A DNA stretch of 24,909 nucleotides from Bacillota bacterium (GCA_021837545.1 JAKBFR010000026.1:1-24909), one strand, 5' to 3'; positions 1-8,038 are shown, counted from the first letter of the stretch. Translations and numbers: made by a program. Notes: generated from the letters alone by a model not told the origin.

Positions 1-36
1 AGTGACTCAACTTAATAATATAGTTAAGTACTATAG

Positions 37-72
37 GAGAACCGAATCCAGATGGAGGAAGTTCTCTTTTTT
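37..72 (+). terminator. Terminator-like hairpin at the left edge
   Basis: GAGAAC at 37-42 pairs with GTTCTC at 61-66, and six T follow (67-72). Inside the loop, TCC (47-49) can pair with GGA (54-56), giving a two-level hairpin. A second small inverted repeat, ACTTAA (10-15) with TTAAGT (24-29), lies just before it. The shape suits the 3' end of an upstream transcript or of a structured RNA whose body lies left of the window. No upstream gene can be read here. The matching stem and T-run are seen; the role is inferred. Confidence 0.55.
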
Positions 73-124
73 ATTAGAAATAAACATATCTCTTTTGATT
101 TAGTATCCTTAACCTACAAGCAAA

Positions 125-133
125 TGATATAAT
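125..133 (+). promoter_or_regulatory. Extended -10 promoter of the folate operon
   Basis: TGATATAAT at 125-133 is a perfect -10 (TATAAT, 128-133) with the TGn extension. No good -35 is seen at the right distance, which is usual for extended -10 promoters. Transcription would begin near 140 and leave a leader of about 65 bases before the HD-domain gene. It lies downstream of the hairpin at 37-72, so the folate genes appear to be a separate transcription unit. Confidence 0.5.
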
Positions 134-206
134 AATCGTATTAATATTTTATTAATAGTATAGCTAGAGATAATCTAGTCAATAGTAAGAATAATTGGGG
201 TAAATT

Positions 207-680
207 ATGGATAGATTTAATTGTATTTTGAATGACGAAAAATATATGTATTATTTAAAAAGGAATAAGAATTTTGAAAAGGCCAGAAAGTTTTGTAAAC
301 ATAATTTAAAACATTTTTTAGATGTAGCAAGGATTGCTCAGTTAATAAATCTAGAAGAGAATTTGAGATTTGAAAAGGAAATTATATATACAACTGCAAT
401 TTTACATGATATAGGTAAATCATTTCAGTATGAAAATGGTACACCACATGAAATAGCTTCATGGGAAATTGCAAAAGATTTCTTAGAGGAGTATGAATTT
501 AATAAAGAAGAAATTGAATTTATAAGGCAAGGGATATTAGGACATAGAGATAAGACAAATAAAGGATTTTCAGCACTTATATATAGAGCAGATAAACTTT
601 CTAGGCTATGTATTAGTTGTAAGTCTAAAAATGAATGTAATTGGAGTGATGAAAAGAAAAACACAAAAATATATTATTAG
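207..680 (+). CDS. HD-domain phosphohydrolase of the folate operon
   Basis: The 157-residue protein carries the HD-superfamily pattern: His36 in KHFLDVARIA, the metal-binding pair in LHDIGK (H67-D68), a later histidine in GHRD (about 113) and an aspartate in RADK (129). Family members are metal-dependent phosphohydrolases, usually acting on nucleotides or related phosphate esters in the cytoplasm. The C-terminal tail has three cysteines (135, 138, 144) in a C-x2-C-x5-C pattern, which could hold a metal but is too short to assign. The gene is first in the operon and ends 15 bases before the folP start, inside whose ribosome binding site its stop codon lies. The context suggests a role in pterin metabolism, perhaps removal of phosphate from dihydroneopterin phosphates. 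That is inference from position only; a general nucleotide-hydrolysis role is the alternative. Confidence 0.75.
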   Translation: MDRFNCILNDEKYMYYLKRNKNFEKARKFCKHNLKHFLDVARIAQLINLEENLRFEKEIIYTTAILHDIGKSFQYENGTPHEIASWEIAKDFLEEYEFNKEEIEFIRQGILGHRDKTNKGFSALIYRADKLSRLCISCKSKNECNWSDEKKNTKIYY

Positions 681-695
681 GAGGTTTTGGATATA

Positions 696-1505
696 ATGAA
701 AATAGGAAATAAAGAATTTAAAATCGGAGAAAGAACATATATTATGGGAATATTGAATTTTACTCCAGATTCTTTTTCTGATGGGGGAATATTTAATAAT
801 ATAGATGTAGCTATAAATCATGTAAAAAAAATGATAGATGATGGAGCTGACATAATAGATGTAGGGGGAGAATCTACGAGACCAGGTTATACATTAATAA
901 GTGATGAAGAAGAGATAAGCAGAATTGTTCCTATAATAAAAGCTATAAAAGAAAGTTTTGATATTCCAATATCTATAGATACATATAAAGCAAGGGTAGC
1001 TGAAAAAGCATTAGAAGCTGGAGCTGACCTTATTAATGATATATGGGGATTTAAAAAAGAAGAAGATATGGCAAAGGTTGCAGCAAAATATAATGTACCT
1101 TGTTGTTTAATGCATAATAGAGACAATGAAGTCTATAAAAATTTAATGGAAGACATATTCGATGATTTGCGAGAAAGTATAAAAATAGCTAAAGAAGCTG
1201 GAGTAAAAGATGAAAACATAATATTAGATCCTGGCATAGGTTTTGCTAAAAGTTATGAACAAAATTTAGAAACCATGAATAATCTAGAAAGGTTTAAAGA
1301 ACTTGGATATCCAATACTACTAGGAACATCAAGAAAACGAATGATAGGACTTACTCTAGATTTGCCAGTAGAAGAAAGAGTAGAAGGCACTGTTGCTACA
1401 ACGGTTGTTGGAATAATGAAAGATGCTTGTGACTTTGTAAGAGTTCATGATGTGTTAGAAAATTCAAGAGCTGCAAAAATGACTGATGCGATTGTAAGAA
1501 GATAG
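696..1505 (+). CDS. folP: Dihydropteroate synthase
   Basis: This cytoplasmic TIM-barrel enzyme joins 6-hydroxymethyl-dihydropterin diphosphate to p-aminobenzoate to make dihydropteroate. Signature motifs are present: ILNFTPDSFSDGG (about 19-31), DVGGESTRPG (55-64), NDIWGF, LDPGIGFAKS, LLGTSRKRMIG and RVHDV near the C-terminus. Length (269 residues) fits the family. I chose ATG 696 rather than the in-frame TTG at 687: AGGAGG at 679-684 lies only 2 bases before the TTG but 11 before the ATG. The gene sits between the HD-domain gene and the folB-folK fusion with very short gaps, so it is almost surely co-transcribed with them. Sulfonamides act on this enzyme family. Identity is secure; the exact start is less so. 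Confidence 0.96.
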   Translation: MKIGNKEFKIGERTYIMGILNFTPDSFSDGGIFNNIDVAINHVKKMIDDGADIIDVGGESTRPGYTLISDEEEISRIVPIIKAIKESFDIPISIDTYKARVAEKALEAGADLINDIWGFKKEEDMAKVAAKYNVPCCLMHNRDNEVYKNLMEDIFDDLRESIKIAKEAGVKDENIILDPGIGFAKSYEQNLETMNNLERFKELGYPILLGTSRKRMIGLTLDLPVEERVEGTVATTVVGIMKDACDFVRVHDVLENSRAAKMTDAIVRR

Positions 1506-1517
1506 GATGGATGAATT

Positions 1518-2339
1518 TTGGATAAAATGTATATAAGAGAGTTGGAGTTATTTGGGTTTCATGGAGTTTTTGAAGAAGAAAAAAGACTTGGCCAAAAGTT
1601 TATATTGTCTTTGGAATTAGAATTAGATTTAAAGTTAGCAGGGAGAACTGGAGATTTAACGAAATCAGTACATTATGGTGAGTTGTGTGAAAAAGTAGAT
1701 AAAGAATTTGTAAGAAAAAGCTATGAACTTATAGAAACTGTAGCTTTAAATTTAGCAGATTTTATTCTTAATGAATATAAAATAATAAGAGGCGTTAAAG
1801 TATTTTTAAAAAAACCTTGGGCACCAGTAAGAAAACACTTAGATACTGTGGAAATAATGGTTGAAAGAAGAAGGCATAAAGCCTATATAGGTATAGGATC
1901 TAATATTGGTGATAAAGAGAAGTATTTAAAAGAAGCAATAAATAAAATATCAATAGAAAAAAATATTGAAATAGGAAAACAGTCTTCATTTATTGAAACA
2001 AAGCCATGGGGATATTTGGACCAAGAAGATTTCTTAAATGCAGTTGTAGAAATAGAAACAATATTAGAACCAGAAGAACTTATGGATTTATTACTTAAAA
2101 TTGAAGAAGAACTAGATAGAGAAAGAACAATAAAGTGGGGACCTAGAACTATTGATTTAGATATAATTATGTATGATGATTTAATTTCTTCTGATGAAAA
2201 AGTGATTCTTCCGCATCCGAGAATGCATGAAAGAGAATTTGTATTAAAATCATTAAATGAAATAGCACCATATCTTATGCATCCTGTGCTTAATAAGAGA
2301 GTTTTTACTTTGTTAGCAGAACTTGAATTAAATAATTGA
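1518..2339 (+). CDS. folBK: Fused dihydroneopterin aldolase / hydroxymethyl-dihydropterin pyrophosphokinase
   Basis: Two consecutive folate enzymes are fused in 273 residues. The N-terminal domain (about 4-118) is FolB: FGFHGVFEEEK holds the conserved glutamate and VFLKKPWAPV the catalytic lysine (99). It splits dihydroneopterin into hydroxymethyl-dihydropterin and glycolaldehyde. The C-terminal domain (about 122-273) is FolK: YIGIGSNIGD, the GPRTIDLDIIMYD magnesium-binding stretch (D213, D215) and LPHPRMHERE. It adds diphosphate from ATP, making the FolP substrate. The start is TTG 1518: AGGATGG at 1504-1510 sits 7 bases upstream, while the in-frame ATG at 1527 would be 16 bases away. The gap after folP is 12 bases, so the pair is one operon. 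Such fusions are known in bacteria. Both domains look intact. Confidence 0.94.
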   Translation: MDKMYIRELELFGFHGVFEEEKRLGQKFILSLELELDLKLAGRTGDLTKSVHYGELCEKVDKEFVRKSYELIETVALNLADFILNEYKIIRGVKVFLKKPWAPVRKHLDTVEIMVERRRHKAYIGIGSNIGDKEKYLKEAINKISIEKNIEIGKQSSFIETKPWGYLDQEDFLNAVVEIETILEPEELMDLLLKIEEELDRERTIKWGPRTIDLDIIMYDDLISSDEKVILPHPRMHEREFVLKSLNEIAPYLMHPVLNKRVFTLLAELELNN

Positions 2340-2394
2340 AAATGCATTAAGAAAGATTGAGTATAAAATAATTTGGTAAGGTAGGAGTATTTTT

Positions 2395-3219
2395 ATGAGA
2401 AGTTCACTAAAGTTTACAAATAAATTAAATATGTTATCTGAAATGGAATGTGAATCTAAGTTTCAAATATTAGAATATGAGACTTTAGATGGAGCAATCG
2501 ATATTGAAACTGCTTTTGGGCTTAATATAATTAGGCAAAGTGGAATAAAGTTAAAACAAATAAGAATAATATTGGATGATAGTTCAGTAAAGCTTGAACC
2601 AAGTTCTTTAAGCTATATGAAGGGTAATATAGAAATAAGTAATAAATCAGGCGGATTATTAGGATTTGGCAAAAAGATAATATCAAGTAAACTAATGGGA
2701 GAAACTGCATTTAAACCTAATTATAGTGGTACTGGAGAAATATTTTTAGAACCATCTTTCGGACATTATGCATTGATAGAACTAGAAGATGATGAAATAA
2801 TAGTGAGCGATAATATGTTCTATGCATGTGAAGATGGAATAGAAGTTAATGCAACAATGCAAAAAAATATTTCATCTGCATTCTTAGGAAGTGAAGGTTT
2901 GTATCAAACTAGAATTGAAGGAAGCGGAATAGTTGCGCTTAAAGTTCCAGTTCCAGAAAGTGAAATATTCAAATGTATATTAATTAATGATATATTAAAA
3001 GTAGATGGAAATTTTGCGATTTTAAGAACAGGTAATATTGAGTTTTCCGTAGAAAAGTCATCTAAATCTATTGTTGGAACAGCACTTAGTGGAGAAGGAA
3101 TGGTTAATGTATATAGGGGTACAGGCGAAGTATGGCTAATGCCAACAAAAAATATATATAAAGAGTTAAAAATGAAAGGATTAAACAATTTACAGCCTAA
3201 AATAGATACAGATAGATAG
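2395..3219 (+). CDS. AIM24-family protein
   Basis: The 274-residue protein belongs to the AIM24 family (formerly DUF124). Its repeated glycine-rich beta-strand pattern is typical: QSGIKLKQ, GNIEISNKSGGLLGFGKKI, SGTGEIFLEPSFGHY, GSGIVALKVP, and a closing GTGEVWLMPTKNI. Members form beta-helical or beta-barrel folds. The bacterial role is unsettled, and the name comes from a yeast mitochondrial inner-membrane protein. There is no signal peptide or transmembrane segment, so it should be cytoplasmic. The start is ATG 2395 behind GGTAGGAGT. It begins 55 bases after folBK with no terminator seen between them, so read-through from the folate operon is likely, but a folate-related function should not be assumed. 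Confidence 0.8.
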   Translation: MRSSLKFTNKLNMLSEMECESKFQILEYETLDGAIDIETAFGLNIIRQSGIKLKQIRIILDDSSVKLEPSSLSYMKGNIEISNKSGGLLGFGKKIISSKLMGETAFKPNYSGTGEIFLEPSFGHYALIELEDDEIIVSDNMFYACEDGIEVNATMQKNISSAFLGSEGLYQTRIEGSGIVALKVPVPESEIFKCILINDILKVDGNFAILRTGNIEFSVEKSSKSIVGTALSGEGMVNVYRGTGEVWLMPTKNIYKELKMKGLNNLQPKIDTDR

Positions 3220-3366
3220 TGTTCCTAATTTAAAATAAGCGTTATTTATTTACCTAACGAAGGTGATGTAAATATGTTTAATACTTTGATATATTAAAGT
3301 TGTAAAGAGAAATATAGATGGGTATAATTAGATACTAGGTACATTCAAAAAACATACGCATATAAA

Positions 3367-3381
3367 AAAAGCGCGAAGCGC
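3367..3381 (-). terminator. Minus-strand terminator-like hairpin
   Basis: GCGC-GAA-GCGC at 3371-3381 is preceded by a run of A. Read on the minus strand this is a 4-bp GC hairpin with a UUC loop followed by seven U, the form of a weak intrinsic terminator. No minus-strand gene is visible to its right, so it may block antisense transcription or be incidental. Confidence 0.3.
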
Positions 3382-3461
3382 AATTAAAAACATTTTACAA
3401 ATAAAAAAGTGCGAATAAATTTTCTTTATGTGCTTAAATAATTATACGATGAGGTGATAAA

Positions 3462-3770
3462 GTGAGTTCTTTAGAGTCAAAAATTAAAAGTAAAGAATTG
3501 GATTTGTTTTTCAAAGCAATTTTAGAACTTAAAGATATAGAAGAATGCTATAAATTTTTTGAAGATGTAGCAACTATAAATGAAGTTAAATCATTAGCTC
3601 AAAGATTACATGTAGCAAATTTACTTAAGCATAAAAAGACTTATTCAGAAATAGCTGAAATAACAGGTGCTAGTACAGCAACTATCAGTAGAGTCAATAG
3701 ATGTTTAAATTATGGAAGTGATGGCTATAATCTAGTATTAGAAAGATTAGAGGCTGAAAAAATAGATTAA
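3462..3770 (+). CDS. YerC/YecD-type TrpR-like DNA-binding protein
   Basis: The 102-residue protein matches the YerC/YecD family of the Trp-repressor superfamily. The mostly helical N-terminal part (residues 1-50) is followed by a helix-turn-helix at about 60-82, TYSEIAEITGASTATISRVN, then CLNYGSDGYNLVLERL, which is characteristic of the family. It is expected to act as a small cytoplasmic DNA-binding protein; its targets are not known and nothing here shows it senses tryptophan. The start is GTG 3462, with GAGGTGAT 3-10 bases upstream. It stands alone between the AIM24 gene and glmM with about 240 and 216 bases of non-coding DNA on either side. I see no convincing terminator after it. Confidence 0.88.
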   Translation: MSSLESKIKSKELDLFFKAILELKDIEECYKFFEDVATINEVKSLAQRLHVANLLKHKKTYSEIAEITGASTATISRVNRCLNYGSDGYNLVLERLEAEKID

Positions 3771-3847
3771 TATCAATACTAATTAAAAAAGAATGAACCG
3801 AAATGTAATGATTTTAGAAGTAGTCGATTTTTAATAAAAACAGAAGA

Positions 3848-3876
3848 TTGTAAATCGTTATAAAAAATACTATACT
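3848..3876 (+). promoter_or_regulatory. Likely sigma-A promoter of glmM
   Basis: TTGTAA (3848-3853) and TATACT (3871-3876) are separated by exactly 17 bases. Four of six and five of six bases match the housekeeping consensus. Transcription would start near 3883, about 100 bases before the glmM start codon. Confidence 0.55.
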
Positions 3877-3986
3877 AGTTAAGATGAAACACCTGTAAAA
3901 GCTAAAAATAACATTGTCTTTTATGGGTGATTAAAAATATTATAGTAATTGAGTACTATAACAGAATAAAAAAGTGAGGTAAAATT

Positions 3987-5333
3987 ATGGGTAGAATGTT
4001 TGGAACTGATGGAGTTAGAGGTGTTGCAAATACAGAATTAACAGCAAGGATTGCATATGACCTTGGAAGAGCTGGAGCATATGTGTTAACAGAAGGAGCT
4101 CATAAGCCTAAAATATTAGTTGCAAAAGATACAAGAATATCAGGAGATATGTTAGAATCAGCATTAATTGCAGGAATATTATCAGTTGGAGCTGAAGCCG
4201 TAGTACTTGGAGTAGTGCCAACACCAGCTGTTGCATATTTAACAAGAAAATATGGAGCTGATGCAGGAGTTATGATATCTGCATCACACAATCCTGTGGA
4301 ATATAATGGAATTAAATTTTTCAATGATAAAGGATACAAGCTTTCAGATGAATTAGAAGATGACATTCAAAGCGTTATTGAAAATGATTTTGAAGGAGTT
4401 CCAAATCCAATTGGTACAGACTTGGGAAGAGAAATAATTGAAGTATCAGCATTAGACGACTATATAGAATTTGCTGAAAGTACAATACCTTATAGTTTGA
4501 AGGGTTTAAAAATAGCTTTAGATTGTGCAAATGGAGCTTCATATCAATCATCAGTAAAGGCATTTAGGGACTTAGGTGCTGATGTTTTTGTAATTAATGA
4601 TAATCCAGATGGAACAAATATAAATGAAAATTGCGGATCAACACATCCTGAAGAATTAATGGAATATGTAGTAAAAAAGGGTTGTGATTTAGGGTTTGCA
4701 TTTGATGGTGATGCAGATAGATGCTTAGCTATTGATGAAAAGGGTAATTTAATAAATGGTGACTTTATATTAATGTTATGTGCAAAGTATTTGAAAGACC
4801 TTGGAAAGCTAAAAGATGATACTTTAGTTGTAACTGTAATGAGTAATCTTGGCTTAGATATTACATGTAAAAGAGAAGGAATCAATCTTGTTAAAACTAG
4901 TGTTGGAGATAGATATGTTTTAGAAGAAATGGTTAAAGATAAATATGTTTTAGGTGGAGAACAATCAGGTCATGTTATATTCTTAGAATATAATTCAACT
5001 GGAGATGGATTGGTTACAGCACTTCAAATTGCAGGCATAGTTAAGAAAAAGGAAACTCCTTTATCAGAATTATGCTCAATAATGAAAGAACTTCCACAAG
5101 TATTAGCTAATGCAACAATACCAAATGACAAGAAGGATTTATATTTAACAGATGATGAAATACAGGGTGAAATAAAGAAAATAGAAGCAGCCTTAAATGG
5201 TGTAGGAAGAGTTCTTATCAGACCTTCTGGAACAGAACCATTAGTTAGAGTTATGCTTGAAGGTGAAGATCAAGAAGAAATAGATAAGATGGCCCATAAT
5301 TTAGCAAATTTGATTGAAAAAAAATGTAGTTAA
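3987..5333 (+). CDS. glmM: Phosphoglucosamine mutase
   Basis: GlmM converts glucosamine-6-phosphate to glucosamine-1-phosphate, the step that feeds UDP-N-acetylglucosamine for peptidoglycan. All four domain signatures of the alpha-phosphohexomutase family are present in 448 residues: GTDGVRG at the N-terminus, the phospho-serine loop ISASHNP (S100), the magnesium loop DGDADR (240-245), EQSGH in the sugar-binding domain, and the phosphate-binding [12 protein letters not shown] near the C-terminus. The S-A-S-H-N-P loop and the length favour GlmM over phosphomannomutase or phosphoglucomutase. The start is ATG 3987 behind GTGAGG. It appears to be monocistronic, with a likely promoter at 3848-3876. 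No glmS and no glmS ribozyme lie in the window. It is intact. Confidence 0.96.
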   Translation: MGRMFGTDGVRGVANTELTARIAYDLGRAGAYVLTEGAHKPKILVAKDTRISGDMLESALIAGILSVGAEAVVLGVVPTPAVAYLTRKYGADAGVMISASHNPVEYNGIKFFNDKGYKLSDELEDDIQSVIENDFEGVPNPIGTDLGREIIEVSALDDYIEFAESTIPYSLKGLKIALDCANGASYQSSVKAFRDLGADVFVINDNPDGTNINENCGSTHPEELMEYVVKKGCDLGFAFDGDADRCLAIDEKGNLINGDFILMLCAKYLKDLGKLKDDTLVVTVMSNLGLDITCKREGINLVKTSVGDRYVLEEMVKDKYVLGGEQSGHVIFLEYNSTGDGLVTALQIAGIVKKKETPLSELCSIMKELPQVLANATIPNDKKDLYLTDDEIQGEIKKIEAALNGVGRVLIRPSGTEPLVRVMLEGEDQEEIDKMAHNLANLIEKKCS

Positions 5334-5457
5334 GACTATTCTATTAAAGCTTTATATATTGATTAAACTACAAAAGGTATTAAATATGTTTTAGTATACA
5401 ATATGATGTACAAACCGTTCTAATTTACGCGTATATATTGTGTATTCAAAAGTTTAT

Positions 5458-5486
5458 TTGACCTTTTTGTGGGCTAATCATATATT
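5458..5486 (+). promoter_or_regulatory. Likely sigma-A promoter of the CNNM-type gene
   Basis: TTGACC (5458-5463) and TATATT (5481-5486) are 17 bases apart, both five of six to consensus. The start of transcription would be near 5493, about 50 bases before the start codon. Confidence 0.6.
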
Positions 5487-5545
5487 ATAATTTTAAAGAT
5501 ACGTTATTATGTATTTAAAAAATTTATTTTATGGAGGAGAAGAAA

Positions 5546-6868
5546 ATGGACGGTGAATCAGCCCAGACAACTAATATGATTACGCAAATTTTATTTTTAG
5601 TTGTATTAACATTAATCAATGCATTTTTTTCATCAGCGGAGATGTCAATTGTTTCAGTAAACAAAAATAAAATGAAAATGTTGGCAAATGAAGGGAATAA
5701 GAAAGCAAAAATGCTTTGTAAATTGATTGAAGAACCAACAAAATTCCTATCAACAGTTCAAGTAGGGATAACACTCGCAGGATTTTTTGCAAGTGCTTCG
5801 GCTGCTACAGGAATTTCAGAACAATTAGGTGAATTTTTTATTAGTATAAATGTACCATATGGATATCAAGTTGCATTTATAGGGGTTACAATTGTATTAT
5901 CATATTTCACATTAGTATTTGGAGAATTGGTTCCAAAGAGAATAGCTTTAAGAAAAACTGAATATATAGCTATGGCATCTCTTAGACCAATAATGATTAT
6001 TTCTAAAATTGCTGCTCCATTTATAAAAGTATTATCACTATCAACATCTTTAATAGTAAAGCTTATGGGGTTAGATAGTGAAAATTTAGAAGACATAGTA
6101 ACGAAAGAAGAGCTTAAATCATATATAGAATCAGGAGAAGAACATGGTGCTATAAATGAAAGAGAAAAAGAAATGATAGAAGGAATATTTGAATTTGATA
6201 ATAAAAAAGTTGAAAAAGTTATGACACCTAGGACAGAAGTATATTGCATAAATATTAACGAATCATTAAGTTCTTATTTAGATGAATTATTGGAGATGAG
6301 ATATTCAAGAATTCCAGTATATGAAGATGATATAGACAATGTAATAGGTATTCTATATATGAAGGATTTTATAATTGAGGCTAAGAATAAAGGCTTCGAT
6401 AATGTAAATGTTAAAGATATATTAAAAGAACCATACTTTGTTCATGAAGGTAAGAATGTACAAGAATTATTTAAATTACTACAAATATCACAACGTCACA
6501 TAGCTGTTATAATCGATGAATATGGGGGCTTTTCTGGTATTATAACTATCGAAGATCTCATTGAAGAGATAATGGGAGAAATTAATGATGAAGATGATAG
6601 TAGTGAAGAACGTATTAAGAAAGTGGCAGAAAATACTTTCTTAGTAGATGGTTTAACTACTTTAGAAGAATTAAATGATGAATTGGATATAGATATTGAA
6701 TTGGATGACATTGATACTATAAGTGGATTCCTTATTAATTTAATTGGAAATATTCCATCGAAAAATGATGACAAGATAGTAGAATATAACGGTATAACTT
6801 TTAAAATAGATAAATTAGGTGAGAAGAGAATCGAAAAGATTCTTATAAAGTTAAAAGATAGAGATTAA
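5546..6868 (+). CDS. CNNM/HlyC-CorC family membrane protein with CBS domains
   Basis: The 440-residue protein has the three-part design of the family. An N-terminal CNNM (DUF21) membrane domain has about four hydrophobic segments between residues 10 and 175, including FSSAEMSIVSVN and FGELVPKRIAL. A CBS pair follows, with MTPRTEV and SRIPVYEDDIDNVIGILYMKDF, then IDEYGGFSGIITIEDLIEEIMGEI. A C-terminal CorC/HlyC domain ends the protein. Members are linked to magnesium or divalent-cation export; the older label 'hemolysin' is misleading. I place the start at ATG 5546. An upstream in-frame ATG (5531) overlaps the ribosome binding site GGAGGAG (5533-5539), which sits 6 bases before ATG 5546. The gene has its own promoter and terminator and is probably monocistronic. 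The transported ion cannot be read from sequence. Confidence 0.92.
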   Translation: MDGESAQTTNMITQILFLVVLTLINAFFSSAEMSIVSVNKNKMKMLANEGNKKAKMLCKLIEEPTKFLSTVQVGITLAGFFASASAATGISEQLGEFFISINVPYGYQVAFIGVTIVLSYFTLVFGELVPKRIALRKTEYIAMASLRPIMIISKIAAPFIKVLSLSTSLIVKLMGLDSENLEDIVTKEELKSYIESGEEHGAINEREKEMIEGIFEFDNKKVEKVMTPRTEVYCININESLSSYLDELLEMRYSRIPVYEDDIDNVIGILYMKDFIIEAKNKGFDNVNVKDILKEPYFVHEGKNVQELFKLLQISQRHIAVIIDEYGGFSGIITIEDLIEEIMGEINDEDDSSEERIKKVAENTFLVDGLTTLEELNDELDIDIELDDIDTISGFLINLIGNIPSKNDDKIVEYNGITFKIDKLGEKRIEKILIKLKDRD

Positions 6869-6880
6869 ACTAATATAAAA

Positions 6881-6922
6881 AGATGACATTGCATTTGATT
6901 CAAGTGCAATGTCATCTTTTTT
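6881..6922 (+). terminator. Strong intrinsic terminator
   Basis: A 13-bp perfect stem pairs 6881-6893 with 6905-6917 (AGATGACATTGCA and its complement), and the final T of the stem runs into six T (6917-6922). It ends the CNNM-type gene 12 bases after its stop codon. Confidence 0.93.
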
Positions 6923-7069
6923 ATGCCTAGAAATATCTAGGTAAAACTTGAGTATGCATCGAAGTGCAAGATTATAATTTACTTATAAATTTTATGAATA
7001 ATAAATCATTCACAAGGGGATAAATAGATTTATATAAAAATAATGTTTTTACAAAAGGAGACAATATAT

Positions 7070-7489
7070 ATGGAGAAGGAAATTTATAATGATTATTTTC
7101 TAGTAATGCCAAGTGGAAACTGCAAGGGATTTAATGATTTAGAATCCGCTAAAGCATATATAAACATATATTATGAACGGAAAATTAATGATGGTATCCA
7201 TGAAGAGGGCTATGATGATGCTACAGAAATAGGTGGAGATAAACCTAGAAAAAATATATGTACACAATTAGGGGTCGAAGAAGGGAAATGCAAAGTATAC
7301 AAAACTGAAGATTTTATTGGAAAACTTAGTGAAGAGTTAGTTTTTGATGAAGAAAAAGAAGAAGTGATTTCAAAATTGTGCGAAGGGAAAATAGATTTAA
7401 ATATATATGATTATAGTTTAGATGAAATTTTAGCAAATGTTGAAGAAATTGATGTTATGGAAGCTTATGGAGATCAAGTAAGAGGATGA
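7070..7489 (+). CDS. Small acidic protein of unknown function
   Basis: I do not recognise this 139-residue protein. It is strongly acidic with many Glu and Asp, has no signal peptide or membrane segment, and holds four scattered cysteines (18, 64, 74, 104). The N-terminal part, FNDLESAKAYINIYYE, looks like one amphipathic helix after a short beta-strand (DYFLVMPSG). The C-terminal third is helical and acidic (YSLDEILANVEEIDVMEAYG). The start is ATG 7070: AAAAGGAG at 7053-7060 lies 9 bases upstream. An in-frame ATG at 7043 precedes that site and is unlikely. The gene stands alone, after a terminator and before the ilv/leu leader. A possible but weak promoter has TTGAGT at 6948 and TATAAT at 6973, with a 19-base spacer. 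Coding is supported by the start signal and composition; function is open. Confidence 0.7.
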   Translation: MEKEIYNDYFLVMPSGNCKGFNDLESAKAYINIYYERKINDGIHEEGYDDATEIGGDKPRKNICTQLGVEEGKCKVYKTEDFIGKLSEELVFDEEKEEVISKLCEGKIDLNIYDYSLDEILANVEEIDVMEAYGDQVRG

Positions 7490-7697
7490 GTTTTAAATGC
7501 TAATTATCATAAAAGAGTCATAAAAGTTAACATATTTAAATTATCAATCAATGCTATTTAAATAGTTAATATAATTAAATAAACAATATAACTATTGATA
7601 AATATGCAAAAAAATGAATGAATAAATGACAAATGGCTAATTTAATCATAATTTAAATAAGCAAAAAAACAATAATGTAAAATATATTTCTAAAACG
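7490..7697. other. Gene-free AT-rich stretch before the ilv/leu promoter
   Basis: No open reading frame with a ribosome binding site is seen. There is a loose inverted repeat, TTATCAAT near 7540 and ATTGATAA near 7594, but no T-run follows it. I see no clear terminator for the 139-residue protein gene. Confidence 0.5.
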
Positions 7698-7726
7698 TTG
7701 ACAATAGTAAAAACGGAGCGTAAAAT
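7698..7726 (+). promoter_or_regulatory. Consensus-like promoter of the ilv/leu operon
   Basis: A perfect -35, TTGACA (7698-7703), is followed after 17 bases by TAAAAT (7721-7726), five of six to the -10 consensus. Transcription from about 7733 gives a leader of about 300 bases that contains the T-box. It is one of the best promoters in the window, as expected for an operon controlled mainly by attenuation. Confidence 0.8.
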
Positions 7727-7768
7727 CTACATTAACAGGAAAATTTAATATGTCCTTTAGTTATTAAA

Positions 7769-8014
7769 TGCTGAGATGGAGAAAATTATTTAGCAGACAA
7801 GTTGCAGAGAGTCGATGGTTGGTGAGAATCGATACTTTAGCTTTAGAATTATCACTCCTGAGCAGAATCCAGAAAGAGAAAGAGAATTTCTTGAGTAAAA
7901 GATATCCGGTGTGCATCCGTTATATGCAAGGGTTTGTTAGAACCTAGTGATATTATATAAGGCGGAATATTATCCCACTTCTTATGATTCATATCATTAA
8001 GGGTGGATTTTTTT
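7769..8014 (+). ncRNA. T-box leader, isoleucine (AUC) specifier
   Basis: T-box leaders bind a specific tRNA and end transcription when it is charged. Stem I features are readable. TGCT (7769-7772) pairs with AGCA (7861-7864), with GA-rich kink-turn bases above it. GGAG (7778-7781) then pairs with CTCC (7855-7858). The specifier loop follows, with ATC (7851-7853) directly before the usual flanking purine A7854. Upstream is the distal-loop motif AGAGAG...GGTTGGTGAGAATCGAT (7806-7833). Stem III-like bases (ATCCGGTG...CATCCGTT) precede a terminator at 7972-8014. The specifier predicts tRNA-Ile. Oddly, the usual T-box sequence (AAGGTGGNACCGCG type) is not found; its expected place holds AAGGCGGAATATTAT (7959-7973). 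The Stem I call is firm; the antiterminator is not. Confidence 0.85.
7972..8014 (+). terminator. Leader attenuator terminator before ilvN
   Basis: ATCC and AC (7972-7978) pair with GT and GGAT (8003-8008); above this, CTTATGAT (7981-7988) pairs with ATCATTAAG around a TCAT loop, with a few bulges. Seven T (8008-8014) follow. A competing fold pairs the GTG and ATA...ATAT region starting near 7947 with ATATTAT...CAC (7968-7978), which would break this terminator, as expected of an antiterminator. Confidence 0.75.
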
Positions 8015-8038
8015 AACTATTTTTAAGGGGGAGAGGTA

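Noticed and set aside
2..103. A 33-codon open frame entering from the left edge
   Set aside because: It runs through the hairpin and T-run at 37-72, has no recognisable protein content, and is better explained as non-coding.
3273..3296. A seven-codon reading frame (ATG to TAA) behind a GAAGGTGAT-like ribosome binding site
   Set aside because: Too short to support, with no regulatory context such as a paired terminator and antiterminator downstream.
5546..6868. Hemolysin function for the CBS-domain membrane protein
   Set aside because: That label is a historical annotation; the domain order is that of CNNM/CorC-type ion-transport proteins.
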